Source: Fratercula arctica
Lineage: Eukaryota > Chordata > Aves > Charadriiformes > Alcidae
Length of the DNA stretch: 64,000 nt
Reading direction: 5' to 3'
Assembly: GCA_947846985.1 (NCBI GenBank)
Contig: CANTUZ010000002.1
Span: 155,367,889 to 155,431,888, forward strand
The notes beneath the pieces are model-generated. The model saw nothing but the letters and a program-made list of their open reading frames with translations, was not told where the DNA came from and made no database searches. Of this stretch, positions 50,861 to 61,833 are shown piece after piece (within the stretch, counting starts at the first letter, position 1; each line of letters opens with the position of its first letter). Both the position numbers and the translations under genes were made by a program.

Positions 50861-51339
50861 TCATAGACCCAGAGGTTGGAAGGGACCTCTGAAGTTCATC
50901 TAAAATAGTTCCAACTCAAAGCAGGGCCAATTAGGTTAAGTTTCTTGTGGCCTTGTTCAGTTGAGGGTTGAATATCTCCAAATCTGGAGATTTCACAACC
51001 TCTCTGAGCCTTGATGCAATGACTATTTTCCTGGGATTTTTTTTTCCCCCTTGTATCTAACTGAGATTTTTCTTCCTGCAACTTGTGTCATTGCCTTTTG
51101 TCCTTCTACTTGCACGTTGGAGAATAGTTTGGCTCTGTCTTCAGTTGAGGACAGTGATCTCTTTCAGTCTTTTCCTCTTAAGGTTGAATGAACCCAGGTC
51201 TCTCAGCCTTTCCTCATGTGTCATGTGCTCTAATCCCCTAATCATCTTGGTGGTCCTCCGCTAGAAGTGCAGCTATGTGTCTCCTACTGGTGAGCCTGAA
51301 TCGGGAAACACCACTCCAGATGTGGTCCTAGAAGTGCAG
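50861..51339 (-). mobile_element. Old, diverged CR1 LINE 3' region
   Basis: Read on the plus strand, this stretch is the reverse complement of a CR1 3' region. GAGGTTGGAAGGGACCTCTG marks the 3' end; TTGAATATCTCCAAATCTGG, CACAACCTCTCTGAGCC, TCTCAGCCTTTCCTCATGTG, AATCATCTTGGTGGTCCTCC and ACTCCAGATGTGGTCCTAG follow in the expected order. Divergence is high, with many substitutions and indels. Unlike the other CR1 copies in these introns, it runs in the same direction as ADCY8. It ends about 170 bp from the exon at 51509. Confidence 0.88.
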
Positions 51340-51508
51340 AACCCTTTACTTTAAAACTTGAATGTTTTTTTAATGTAGATCAGATCCCAAATATTGGCAG
51401 TGTTTGTGTAATGAATCCTATTGAGACCTAGATTCTAAGAATTTCCTAACAAATCTGCTTTTGTTTTGCTACTTAGAAAAAAGTGTTAGAAATTGAATTG
51501 ATACATAC

Positions 51509-51667
51509 TTCATTATCCCGATCCTTCTCCAGGAAGTGACGGGCAACGTGACTGGGTAAAATGTTCCGTAGCATATTTTCGTTGTGCTCCCTTAACTCCT
51601 TCATTTCATTGATTTCTTCTTTTGCTTGAACACGCCACAGAAAATCCAGCCTTGCTGTGTATTCCAG
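51509..51667 (-). CDS. ADCY8: ADCY8 exon: linker helix after M12 and entry to C2
   Basis: This 159-nt exon (53 codons, phase 0 at both ends) has acceptor CTATAG and donor GTATGTATC. It encodes [19 protein letters not shown], then [19 protein letters not shown] and [15 protein letters not shown]. The charged helical stretch directly follows the last transmembrane helix; this is the juxtamembrane signalling helix that couples the membrane domain to the cyclase dimer. [12 protein letters not shown] is the conserved lead-in to class III cyclase domains. The match to vertebrate AC8 is continuous. Confidence 0.97.
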
Positions 51668-52437
51668 CTATAGTTCCAGAAAGAAAAAAAAGGCAAAAAT
51701 AAAACCTGACAAAACAAGAGTAGAGATTGTATTGTTATCCTGGCAGGCTGCTCCTGCCGTGTAACCACCTTCAGTGCTGCTGAAGATCTTTGACTCCGAA
51801 AGAATTTGATGTCATTGTCAGAAAAAGAGATTATTTCTTTGCCTTGTGTATGGTGAGTGTCTCAGAGGAATCTTAGGCAAAATAATATTTGTCATATTAC
51901 AGTGTGTAGAAAATGTCACAATTATTTTCCTTTTAAACAACTCCTTATTAGTTAGATAATGGAATCAGACAGGACATAAGGTATTGGAAGATATTGGTAT
52001 GAAATAAATTTGTTCTCCCTTTCATACGTGTTTTCAAATGAAATGGGTTTCATGAGATAATAGCACACGGGTCATTCTAAACGCTTTGCAGAGACAGATA
52101 ATTTACTTCTCAAGGATGAGCATCTTTCAGCAAATCTATATATAACAGCCCAACACACTCCCAAAGAGGACTTTCAAATCTGTGGCACAAAAATAAGGTA
52201 TTTCTACTGTTGGGACACGCAGTTATTTGCAATTTAAGTCTTTTAAAAGATAGTGAAATATATGCTATTTGATAACCCCCTGACTACTCTGTCCCCGATG
52301 TAATGTGGATCCAGAGTTGCAGTCCCAATTTAGTACGTGCACAGTGGCAGTGCCTGACACCCTCACCTACAAACCAAAGGTAAATCAGTGCTGTATGTAT
52401 ACAGAATAAAAGGAAGATTCCTGCACAGCACAGCTTA

Positions 52438-52505
52438 TGTATGCATATATATATGCATTGTGTATTTTTATATGTATATATAAACGCATATTCATATATA
52501 CATAA
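52438..52505. repeat. TA-rich microsatellite
   Basis: Interrupted TATGCATATATATATGC, TATATGTATATATA and CATATATAC units. Confidence 0.85.
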
Positions 52506-54514
52506 ATGGCAACTGTCTGCTAGCTGAAGCAGGAAGATGTCAAAAAATCACGTTGTTTGCCTGAGAGGCACATGTGTCAGCACATGGACAAGACCAACAC
52601 TGCCAGAACTTATGGGTACGTTACACTGATGGAGACTTTTAACCAGATTTTAAGGCGGGTGATACTGGAGCTTGCACAAGGGGTGACTTATTAAGCAACG
52701 GCCTTATTGAAAATGATGGAAATATATCTCTGTGTAGTAAATTGAAAGATAAAATATATTTGTGAGGCTTGAGATGCTCTAACCGGAGATAATAATCAAA
52801 CAACCAGCAGAGAAGCATATCATACCAACAAAAAAATGCATTTTACAATTGGGAGAGACATCAAATGGTTTGCTGAAAGGTGCTGGATTAAGGAAGTGTT
52901 TGGGATATAATTCACATACAAAGCTGAAGTAAAGGGCAAGCCTGCAGTGGGTGGGAGTGACTGAGGGGGTGTTCAGGCATTGTTTAGTGACTCATCTTGT
53001 CCACATTTCTCGTCACCAGCAGTGATCAATGGCAAACTGCTCAGAAGAAAATGTAAAGCACCTTGCAAGGGGCCTTATAGTTCAACTGTATTCCAGAGAG
53101 ATTTCCTTCCTAAAAGCTAAAAGTGGCCCTGGCTTGATATAAACTTCCAAAGTTTGTATTCATTTTAGCGGTGATCTACTTGCCCTCTGGATGCTATTGC
53201 CATCTTTAGAAATGATTAATCTCTTTCCTAGTTCTAATATTTTGATCTTCCATCTTGTGTCTATTAATTCCCTAAATTAACTAAACAAAAAAAAAAAAAA
53301 AGGTCAGGAAAACAATATTTTTAAACCATTTTTTAAACCTTTTTCCATTTCCTTCCCCCTTCCTTTTGTGCTAGAAGACAGAGCCTATACCAGCTTATAA
53401 CTGATTTTTATCTCTGCGAAGGCAACATTGACTATAATTTTGCAACGAGTTCTAAAGGTATCAGCTTGGAGCAGGAGCTGCTGGTGGATTCTGAGTTCTT
53501 TGATGCTTCAGATATTTAAAGCCACTACAATAAGAGCTTTGCAAAAACCTGTAGTACAATTTTTCACGGCTGATTTTTTATGCTGCTGTACAGGAAAGTT
53601 TCACAGCTCTAAACCTAGCTCAGAATAGCAGCAGCTAATCTTTACATTTCAGATAACACCATTTCGGTTATCTATAATCACATTGTAACATGAAAGATTT
53701 TTCTTGCATCATCAGTGGACAACTGAGATGAAACTGTCAGTTCAGAGATAAAAGGGTGTGCTACATATGAGCTTTGAAAATAGAAAGAAAATGCTTTGCT
53801 GAGTTCTGATACTTGTTAAAACTAAAAAAATTATAAGGTTGAGTTTGGGGTTTATTTTTTGATTGTGTAAAGAAATGGGCATGTCCTGGGTACAGTGGTG
53901 TCAATAAAAATGACTGTTTGCAACATAAATCTTGAAATGTCCAGGTTTTCTTGCCCTAACAGCTCTACAAAACACCCTTAATTCCTATAGTGACTGAAGC
54001 AAATAGAGAATACGTATCACACAGAAAGCCTAACACTGCCTATGTCTTCTAAATGCTGTACAACCCAACCTCTCTGAAGACCATTGCCACGTGCAAAGGA
54101 TCAGTGTTTGAGGGGCAGAATGTTCTTCCTTAGAGAATGAGAAAAGAGGATTTACATCCCAAAGGGACACTTTCAACCACTGAACACAGTCTAACTCCAG
54201 ATAAAACAAACAAATATCCTTTCTTCACTAAAATCCAAATATAGAAAGGATAATGAAGAGATCTAAGGCATAATACCAGAATTAGGTATGTCTCCTCCTC
54301 TCTTTTTCAATTGGAAAAATCTCCGCTTTGCATTTCCTCATTCCTTCTTTTTTACCCAAGCATGAAGAAGGTTCAGGAGGTCAGGTTTGTTGCAGATTAA
54401 TTGCTGTGTAGGGGTGTCAGGTCTACCTCCCTTTCCACAAGGCTCTGTAGAACTAAGCTGCCAAAGTTCAAGGCTTCCCTTGTACCAAAGAGCCACAGAA
54501 GTAGAGGAACAAAC

Positions 54515-54532
54515 CAGTCAGTCAGTCAGTCA
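54515..54532. repeat. (CAGT)n microsatellite, about 4.5 units
   Basis: CAGTCAGTCAGTCAGTCA read directly. Confidence 0.9.
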
Positions 54533-57218
54533 ACACTTGCCTACACCACAACGTTCATCTGGCGCAGGCAAGATCTACACTGGGATCTACAATCTAAAAG
54601 CAACTAGAGAAGGTTTTGCCCTCAGGGTTTTGCCCTCTGTTTTATAAGGCCTCTTTTTAGGTCTAATTGGGGTGGAGGGAGAGGAGGCGCTGAGTCTGCT
54701 GTGGGCAGTTTTATTCCCTCTTTGCAATTGGTAAAACCTTCCCTTTTAAAGCCATGGCAGAAGGTTTCACTCAGGGTTAATAAGTTATTTATATTGTGTG
54801 TTTTCACTAGAGATGTATTTCTAGTAGAGAAGACTATACATGGTATTGTATTTTGATAAGATTTCAAGGGATAGTTTATGTTCATACAAAATGTTCAACT
54901 GAACTCATTAAAAAGATAAAGCAGTAAATGAACACATTCTACAACAGAATAAGTCTAGTCTTGAAATTATCCTCAACACTCTTTCATGTGCTTTTACTCA
55001 AGTCTAGCTTGCGGAAACACTGTTGTAAAATATGTATTACTTGTGTTAAAGAGATGTGCTTCTAGATGAATTTGGATTTCTAATCGGGACTTAGTCTATT
55101 TAGCCTAATGTCGTGTAACAGTAACACAACTACTTTTAATTATGGGTTTAGCACAAGAGACCCATGAGATTTATTGTCTGAAGTACAAGTAAGATTCTAA
55201 GAAAGCTCTGAGTCTAATTAGATATCTCACACAATGTTTTCTTGAAGCTATCTTAAAATTCTGGGTGCAAAAGTGGGGATTAATTTTAAATCACAATGGA
55301 TAAAGAACAGTAGTTAGCTGTTCAGAAATTAAAGACCCATAAACTTAATCTTGCAAAAGTAATCTTTTTTGTAAATCCACCTAGAGGGAGGCAAGTTTTA
55401 AGCTATTCTACTTCAGAATACTTTTGCAGTTTGTGAGAAGCAAAGCTGTGCTGGAGGACAGCTTTATTGGACTTACTGTGCTCCCCATCAATTCAGAATA
55501 TTGCAGAGATTTTTTTTTTTTAATGAATTTTTTTTTATACATATTTTAGTTGGCATTAACTCTATAATAGGAAATTAAAGAATACAAAGAATACAAGTAC
55601 TGCTGTTGGATATTGTCAAACTGACAGAGTGGCCTTATGAATCGTTTGGGAGAACACTCAGCAGTTAGCACATCTCAGGGACCATTTCCAATGGCAGTTT
55701 GAGTGCAGCCACCCTGTTTTATGGAACAAGGAAGACTAATAGGATAGGTAAAGACTGTGCTGTGATAACAGGCATTTGGGCTGGAAAATACTTTCAAAAA
55801 CTGCAGATCAGGCTTTTGTAGACCACTCAGAACTGTGATCCTGAAGAGCATTGCCTGGATTATGCCTAATCCTTGCTCTACCTAAACTCCTTTAGTGTTT
55901 TCTTTCTTAGTATTTACTCTTACTTTAGACCGTTCCCAATCTTTAGATAAGTATCTTTGAATATCTTAAGAATCATCAAGAATATTATAAGGCTTATCAC
56001 AAATTTGGGATATTTAGCTCTTATTTGTTGCATATTTTTCCTCAATGGGCCTTATGTCTTGATAAAGATCTATCAAAAAGTACATTGTTTTCCATCAAAC
56101 TTAAATCTGGGCACAAAGCACATTTCATCCTTTGCTTCCACTACTCACTCATTCCTCATTTCCTCAAAAAGAAGATAAAAAGGAAGAAAATTACTAGAAT
56201 ATTTAGATCTCACCTTTTTTTGCTCTTCTGTGGAAGGAATGGAGCCTGAAGGTACCTGCACAACTTATAAAGTTATTGTATTGTAATAAATTGTATAAGA
56301 TTGTGTTATTCATCACAGCAACATTCCTCTCTTATTGCCTCACTCAAATTAGGATTGAGAAATGCTGGTATTAATCAGCTTAATGCTCTTTAAGGGAAAA
56401 TCTTTAAAGAAATTGAACATGCAGGACAATGTCTAAAGGCAATTGTGGTTGCTACTTCCTTTAATGTAGTTTGCCTTTCTGTGAACAGACACTGCCTGAA
56501 GTGAGCATGTTTGACATGCAGCAGCCTAGAGGTTGCCAGCCAGAAGTGGTGGAGAAAACACCCTGCTTTAGGGGCCTTTTACTCAGCGCGTTTGTTGTTT
56601 TAAATCTCAGTTTGTCATACTTCACTCTCCCTGTGCACCGTGTATGGATTCTTGAAATACCCGGATTCTCCTGAAGGATATCAGTCCTAAAGCTCTGAGG
56701 CCCCTAAATCCTGGTTATGATCTTGGTCCATGTGAAAGGCTTCTTGCAAGTGGTCTGTGACCCAAAGAAGTTAGTGTTGATGCTTAACCACAAATTTTCA
56801 TCATTTCCTCAAACCTGGTGTTTTTCCTCTATGAACATACTAAGCTATTTCATGGGAGTTTTATTCCCTTTCTTCATTTTGGTTTTATGCCTACTCAAGT
56901 GCACTGAAGCAGTCAGATGCCACTAGAATTGTACATGTACCTAAGATAAATAAAGTGCCGTTTGTTCCTTCAATTTCTATTAGAAAATGCAATATAACCT
57001 GTGTATTGCTGAATATAATATTGCACATGTTCTTTAAGAATGCTAGGCAGTGTCAGATGTGGGCTTTTTTAAATCAGATTCTGCATATGGTTTATTAAAT
57101 TGTTAAAGGTCATATGCTCAAGTGGATAAAAAGGCAGTTGATATTTTGAAAGTAATTATTGTCACATCATGCAATAGCAAGTGATACAGGGAACGGTTAA
57201 AGCAAATGTTTGCATTAC

Positions 57219-57300
57219 CTGTTGACCATGATAAAATACAGCTAAAAGGAACATTGCCATCAGCAGTAAAGATGCCTCCTTTGTACCTAGGAAGTCTGTG
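57219..57300 (-). CDS. ADCY8: ADCY8 exon: last extracellular loop end and M12
   Basis: This 82-nt exon starts with one base completing the codon begun in the exon at 60215 (GA|C, giving Asp) and ends at a codon boundary, CAG|GTAATGC. It encodes TDFLGTKE, the hydrophobic helix [15 protein letters not shown], and HGQQ. The helix is the twelfth and final transmembrane segment; HGQQ leads into the cytoplasmic linker helix. The acceptor follows a strong T-rich tract (CATTTTTTTTTCCAG). Another AG five bases inside would break the frame, so the 57300 start is required. Confidence 0.94.
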
Positions 57301-60214
57301 CTGGAAAAAAAAATGCAAAGTAAAATACAGTTATTGATTTGTCAGTGTTGTAGTTATTCAGAAATTTCATTTCATAATGCACCCTGGTACTTTTTATTGT
57401 TCTTTAAAAATACCCTGTATTAGAAAATTTAACTTAGCAATAACTCATTCAAAAGAACAGGATTATAATTAGAGTGCTCACGGTTTGGGGACAAACGTAT
57501 TAAATAACTAAATTTTAGCCTACAGTAGGTACACGGAAGGTGATGATCTTTCTCTTTCAAATGTGGTATGCAAACTCTGAGTCAGTCAGTCTATTTTCCT
57601 GGGAGCTTGATCAACAACCATGAACGCCACAGCCCCTGCGGAGTACAGGAGTTGGGATCTTGGTGGGAAAAGGTTGAGGTTGGAGCTGGGAAAGTGAAAC
57701 TCCCAGATTGTGAAAATAAAAGCCCAGTGAATGGGCCTAGAGACAAAAGATGGACCCCAAGGCAGGTGCTGAAAGTTAAACGTTCCCATCTTGTGAGGAA
57801 GGTTCAGAGAAGATGACAGGTGAGTTAAGGAAAGGGAGTGGACCAAAGGGGGAAAACAGTAATTAGGACTGGTTTTACTGAGAGGAGAGCGGAGAAGAAG
57901 TATCTGCCTATGACATAGGAAGTAAAAGAAACGCTTGCAGACAGTCGGAAAGCAAAGAAAACGATCCAAGAAGATACTGGCTGTACGAAATCTGCTGTAT
58001 GAAATTGCTGAGATGCTGTGTATGGAGCCTGAAGAAAGTGTGAGAAAATAAGGTGAAAGGGGTCCAGAGCAGTTAAAGGGGGTTTCAGTTCTCAAGAGAA
58101 ATTACAGTTATGTGGAAAGATGACAAAACTGAAGAAAGTGGGTATCTCTGTAGTATCGGGACATTTTAAAAAAGGCACGTTTCCCAGGGAAAAAGACATA
58201 AATGAAGAGGTTGGGGAAATGGTAGGGCCAATCCTACAGTAAAACAAAAGGGAGAAAGAACTAAATTTGGAAGTGAATTGAACATAGATACTTGGCAATT
58301 ATTTTGTTGAAAGGACGTGAAGAAAGCTGAGGAAATGGTTAAGAAGTACTTAAAGCTTGAAGTTATGAAAAAATTTAATAAAGGAGTAAACAAGGAGCAG
58401 AAGTTGGAAGAGACTTTGGGACACTCTTCTGTCTATCTTGAGATCTAAGAATAAAGCAAAGTCCAGACCTGGAATGCATTTTCTGCAGTAATTTTGAAAA
58501 AAACTGTCAGGTAATATTTGTCAGAGGAGGACTCCTGTGACAGAGAAATCAGAGAGAGAAACAGCAGAGCTTTATGGACACTAAACCAAAAGGAAACTTT
58601 CTTGTGACAAGGCTAACTGAACTGAGTTTATGGGCCTAATGAAGAGTTTTCTGTGAGTAAACGTGCCACTATGGGATGAGTCATCGGTATAGAGCAAAAG
58701 ACAGGCAGGAAACATCTTTGTCATCTGCAAATATTTTGGAATTAAAATGTTTCCTATTTTGAAGCTGTCAGAAACACAACCTCCCAAAGATTTCATTCCA
58801 GAAGGACCCCTTGTACACTGGCTAAGGGCAAAAGCCACAAAGGTCTTAGTTATGAACTCATCTGTTATTGTGCATCGTCATAATGCAGCTATAGCCACAA
58901 ATACATGAGCTAGATGAGTTTTGTAAGGAGTTGCAAACCCTCTTATTCAACTAACTGGTATAACTTAGAGAACAGACAAGTTTCTAGGCACACAGCCTTG
59001 AACCTCATGCTTCCTAATGTCAGAGCTGAGGTTCAGCTCCTTGTCGTGAGTGTGGAGCATCTCAGCTGAGTTCTCTATGTCCTGGTCTGTTGGCTACTCT
59101 AGAGGGTATTCCCGGCTCTTTCTTACTCTTCTGTGACAAAAGTCACTGGAGAGTTTCATTGACACAGGGAATAGAAACTACTCTGAATTCTAAGTTTTTC
59201 ACACATTTTTTTTGCCATGCCCGATCAGTGACAAAAATTAAAGACAATGATCATGATTTCTACTTCTAGTTACTTAACTGCCATTTACCGTATTTGCTGG
59301 GCTCTGCTGTGAATACGCTGTGTGTCACATTATTAGTCTGCAGCAGTGTAACTAGCATTGGAAAAAGGAATTTCATCCTAAATCTTTAGTACCTTGCTAC
59401 TGTAGGAAGCTAGCAAGGAAAGATACGCATGCAAAGCCTTACTATGTGTAAAGATGTGGCTTTTGTGAGAACTATTTGTACTGCATATCCATGCTTTTCT
59501 GTCATTCTGAGGATCTTCATCTGGCACGCGCTTACAAGCACAAGCAACTGCAACACTAAATTGGTCAAGTATCAAAGACTGAAGAAGTGTTTTTCTGAAT
59601 GAGCTAAATAACTTCTGCTCTAGTTTCAGTTATTGAAACACTCCATGCACCTCTGACTCTGCAAATTACTGTAGTTCTGTCCTCCTCTTCAACTCCTCTT
59701 GCTGCGAAGGAAGCATGGGAGGAGGACTCTGTCCTTCAAATGCCCTCCTATGAAATGGAATCATCCCTGTATTCCTTATATCTTTTACAACTACGTGTTA
59801 TAGTTTGAAATTCATACTGTTAAACTCCTGCCCCTAAAAAAATCGTTTGCTCCTGTTTTCTTAAACTGAGGTGAGAGTTTCAATGAGTACTCTGCAGTTT
59901 TCAAGAATAGACGCAACCAATGAATATGCACTATAATGCATATTTTTAGCAACGTGGATAGACTATGGGAGACGCAAAAGGCAAACCTTGCTAAATATGT
60001 AAATGTCCTCATAAAATGAAGATTTAAATATATATATTTATATATATGGGCCTGAGAAAGAATCACATTATAAACCTTTTTGGATTAGTCATTGCCTCTT
60101 GCAACTGTCATTCCGTACTTAACTGTGGTGCTCTCCAATATGTGTATACTCTGGCAAGACTTCACCCATTACCTTATTAAAAAGCAGTTCCTAAAGCGGG
60201 CTGTGAACACTTAC
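57301..60214 (-). other. ADCY8: ADCY8 intron with a purine-skewed block
   Basis: A 2.9-kb intron with donor GA|GTAAGTG. Between about 57640 and 58470 the plus strand is strongly purine-rich (transcribed strand pyrimidine-rich), which opens a 169-codon Ser/Phe/Leu-rich frame on the minus strand that resembles no protein. A short TA tract lies at 60027-60048. No known repeat is recognised. Confidence 0.85.
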
Positions 60215-60387
60215 TCTCCATTGTGATTAAAGTTGTCATATTGCAGAAAAAGGGAAGCATAAATGGTCTCAGTCAGCAGAGAATAGATCGCAATCATGAT
60301 GAGAAGTACTGCCAGCTTCAGCACAGAGTTGAGACGAAGAAAGACTGCACAAGTCACCATTGCCAGCACACCAGTGAAGACAAAATA
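60215..60387 (-). CDS. ADCY8: ADCY8 exon: transmembrane helices M10 and M11
   Basis: This 173-nt exon (57 codons plus two bases) lies between acceptor TTTTCTGTTCAG and donor GTAAGTG. It encodes the hydrophobic helix [19 protein letters not shown], a short turn NSVLK, a second helix [16 protein letters not shown], and an extracellular stretch with [17 protein letters not shown]. These are the tenth and eleventh transmembrane segments of the second six-helix cassette and most of the last extracellular loop. The loop part here has no N-X-S/T glycosylation sequon. The joining codon with the next exon reads Asp. Confidence 0.96.
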
Positions 60388-61743
60388 CTGAACAGAAAAC
60401 AGCAGTGGTTACTTCTGGTGATCAGTGAGTACATATTCACTCCATAAACATCTCCATAAATAATCAAGTGATCAGAAGTATAAAAAAAATTGCTCTGGAT
60501 TTGAGTGCTCAGCTAAGTCTTCTTAGGGTACAGGGCATTTCAAAAATAATGGCTTTGCTAAAATACAGTGTGAAATTACAAACTCTCTATTTTTCATGGC
60601 ACCTCCATGCTAGCAGAAATCCTCTTCTGAGCCTTTATGGCATTTTCATTGTATTAGAAGTGAAAGGGCATCTTGTATAGTGAAAAGAGGAAAGGGAGAG
60701 TTGTAGTAGTTTGCCAATGAAAAGTCAACTGAGAGAAAACAATTTATATTTCTTTGGATTCTGAACTTTCACAAGACCCACATTAATCAGGATGGGAGAA
60801 TCATATTCCTGCTTTAACCCTTTCCTCATGTTACTTGAAGAGAGGATAAAGCCACAGGTTTGGGTGGTTTTCTACTTTTAATTTTTTTTGTTTTTAATAT
60901 TGCTGGTGGAGCTTAGTTAAAATGTGATGCCTGGAAGTTTTATTCATATCTCATTTTCTAATCTCTTCATTGTCTCATTTTTCTCAATGATTAGTCATCT
61001 GTCAAATGCAATCCATGCAGCTGATACTGGATATAGAGAGACAATCATGGCCATGAGCTGTTCAGATTTAAAATAGCAACATCAACACCCACAGTCCAAA
61101 TGTAGTTTAATTTAACTCCTATCATACAGCTTTAGGAGAGATAGCATGCATTTTTCTGAGTACAGGTTTTCTTTAGTACAGTTCCTCTGGAGGAAAATCT
61201 GCATCCCTGCGATTTGCAGCATAGTGCTGGCAGTATCATGACACTGCCATACGACTTTCTAACCAACACACTTCTTTTATCTACGCATGACCAATCCGTT
61301 GAGTTTCTTGCCTACTTGCTCATCACAGAGCGGACTTTTTTTGCTCCAAATGAAAATTTAAAATAACTACAGCAGAATGACTGCTGGTTTTGCTATGTAA
61401 GAAGCATTCGTCTCCATTTTAGCTTCATATGAATAAAGTAGCGTGTTTTATTGCACTAGGTTCATTGAATCATTACTGGATGTATTTCCAGCATAAAGGT
61501 TCTGTATGAAGTTCAAAGGTTGAAACTTGGTTGTAATGCCCCATTGGACCATAAGATTAATTCCTTCTGTAACCCGCCTCTGCTTTTTCTATCAGCATAT
61601 GGATAGACACAAAAGTTCAGCTTCACAGTGTTGTTGAGGCACCTGACTCCACCATCAGTACACAGGTCATTGATTCTAGGTAGAGGTTGCCATGTAACCT
61701 TTATGGGTCTGTGCTTCAGATTCAAAAGTACCCTCAGAAATAC
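60388..61743 (-). other. ADCY8: ADCY8 intron, 1.4 kb
   Basis: Bounded by the weak donor GAG|GTATTTCTG and acceptor TTTTCTGTTCAG|TAT. AT-rich, with no repeat or gene recognised. Confidence 0.88.
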
Positions 61744-61833
61744 CTCGGGATAGGAACAGATGTCTGTAAAAGATGCAGATGAGTTGAACGTCTGGTTCTT
61801 CAGGGCTACTGGTTTGTCAAAATCACACCATAG
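61744..61833 (-). CDS. ADCY8: ADCY8 90-nt exon: glycosylatable extracellular loop (probable cassette exon)
   Basis: This exon is exactly 90 nt, 30 codons, phase 0 at both ends. It runs from acceptor TTTCTTTCTTCACAG to donor GAG|GTATTTCTG. It encodes [22 protein letters not shown] and TDICSYPE. Two N-glycosylation sequons, NQT and NSS (residues 13-15 and 17-19), and two cysteines (3 and 26) mark it as extracellular, between M9 and M10. In mammals the AC8-B splice form is described as lacking a 30-residue glycosylated extracellular segment; length, phase and sequons here match that exon. The donor departs from consensus at +4 to +6, consistent with alternative use. The upstream exon was not found and should lie past the right edge. 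Confidence 0.92.

Larger units (their letters stand above)
45666..51508 (-). other. ADCY8: ADCY8 intron with a cluster of CR1 elements
   Basis: A 5.8-kb intron with donor GAA|GTATGTATC. It holds three separate CR1 insertions: a long one at 46519-48536, a 3' end at 49197-49406 (both antisense to ADCY8) and an old one at 50861-51339 in the sense orientation. A perfect 12-bp inverted repeat lies at 50560-50594. The intervals 45666-46518, 48537-49196 and 49407-50559 show no further feature. Confidence 0.9.
51668..57218 (-). other. ADCY8: ADCY8 intron, 5.6 kb
   Basis: Donor CAG|GTAATGC and acceptor CTATAG|CTG. It contains a TA-rich microsatellite (52438-52505), an A15 run (53287-53301), a (CAGT) repeat (54515-54532) and a T-rich tract near 55509-55545. 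No interspersed repeat or gene is recognised. Confidence 0.9.

Noticed and set aside
57586..58095. 169-codon minus-strand open frame in an ADCY8 intron
   Set aside because: Its composition follows the local pyrimidine skew; there is no domain, and the true exons on each side join in phase without it.
32582..61833. A gene hosted inside an ADCY8 intron on the plus strand
   Set aside because: All long plus-strand frames in this interval are CR1 ORF2 pieces or chance frames.
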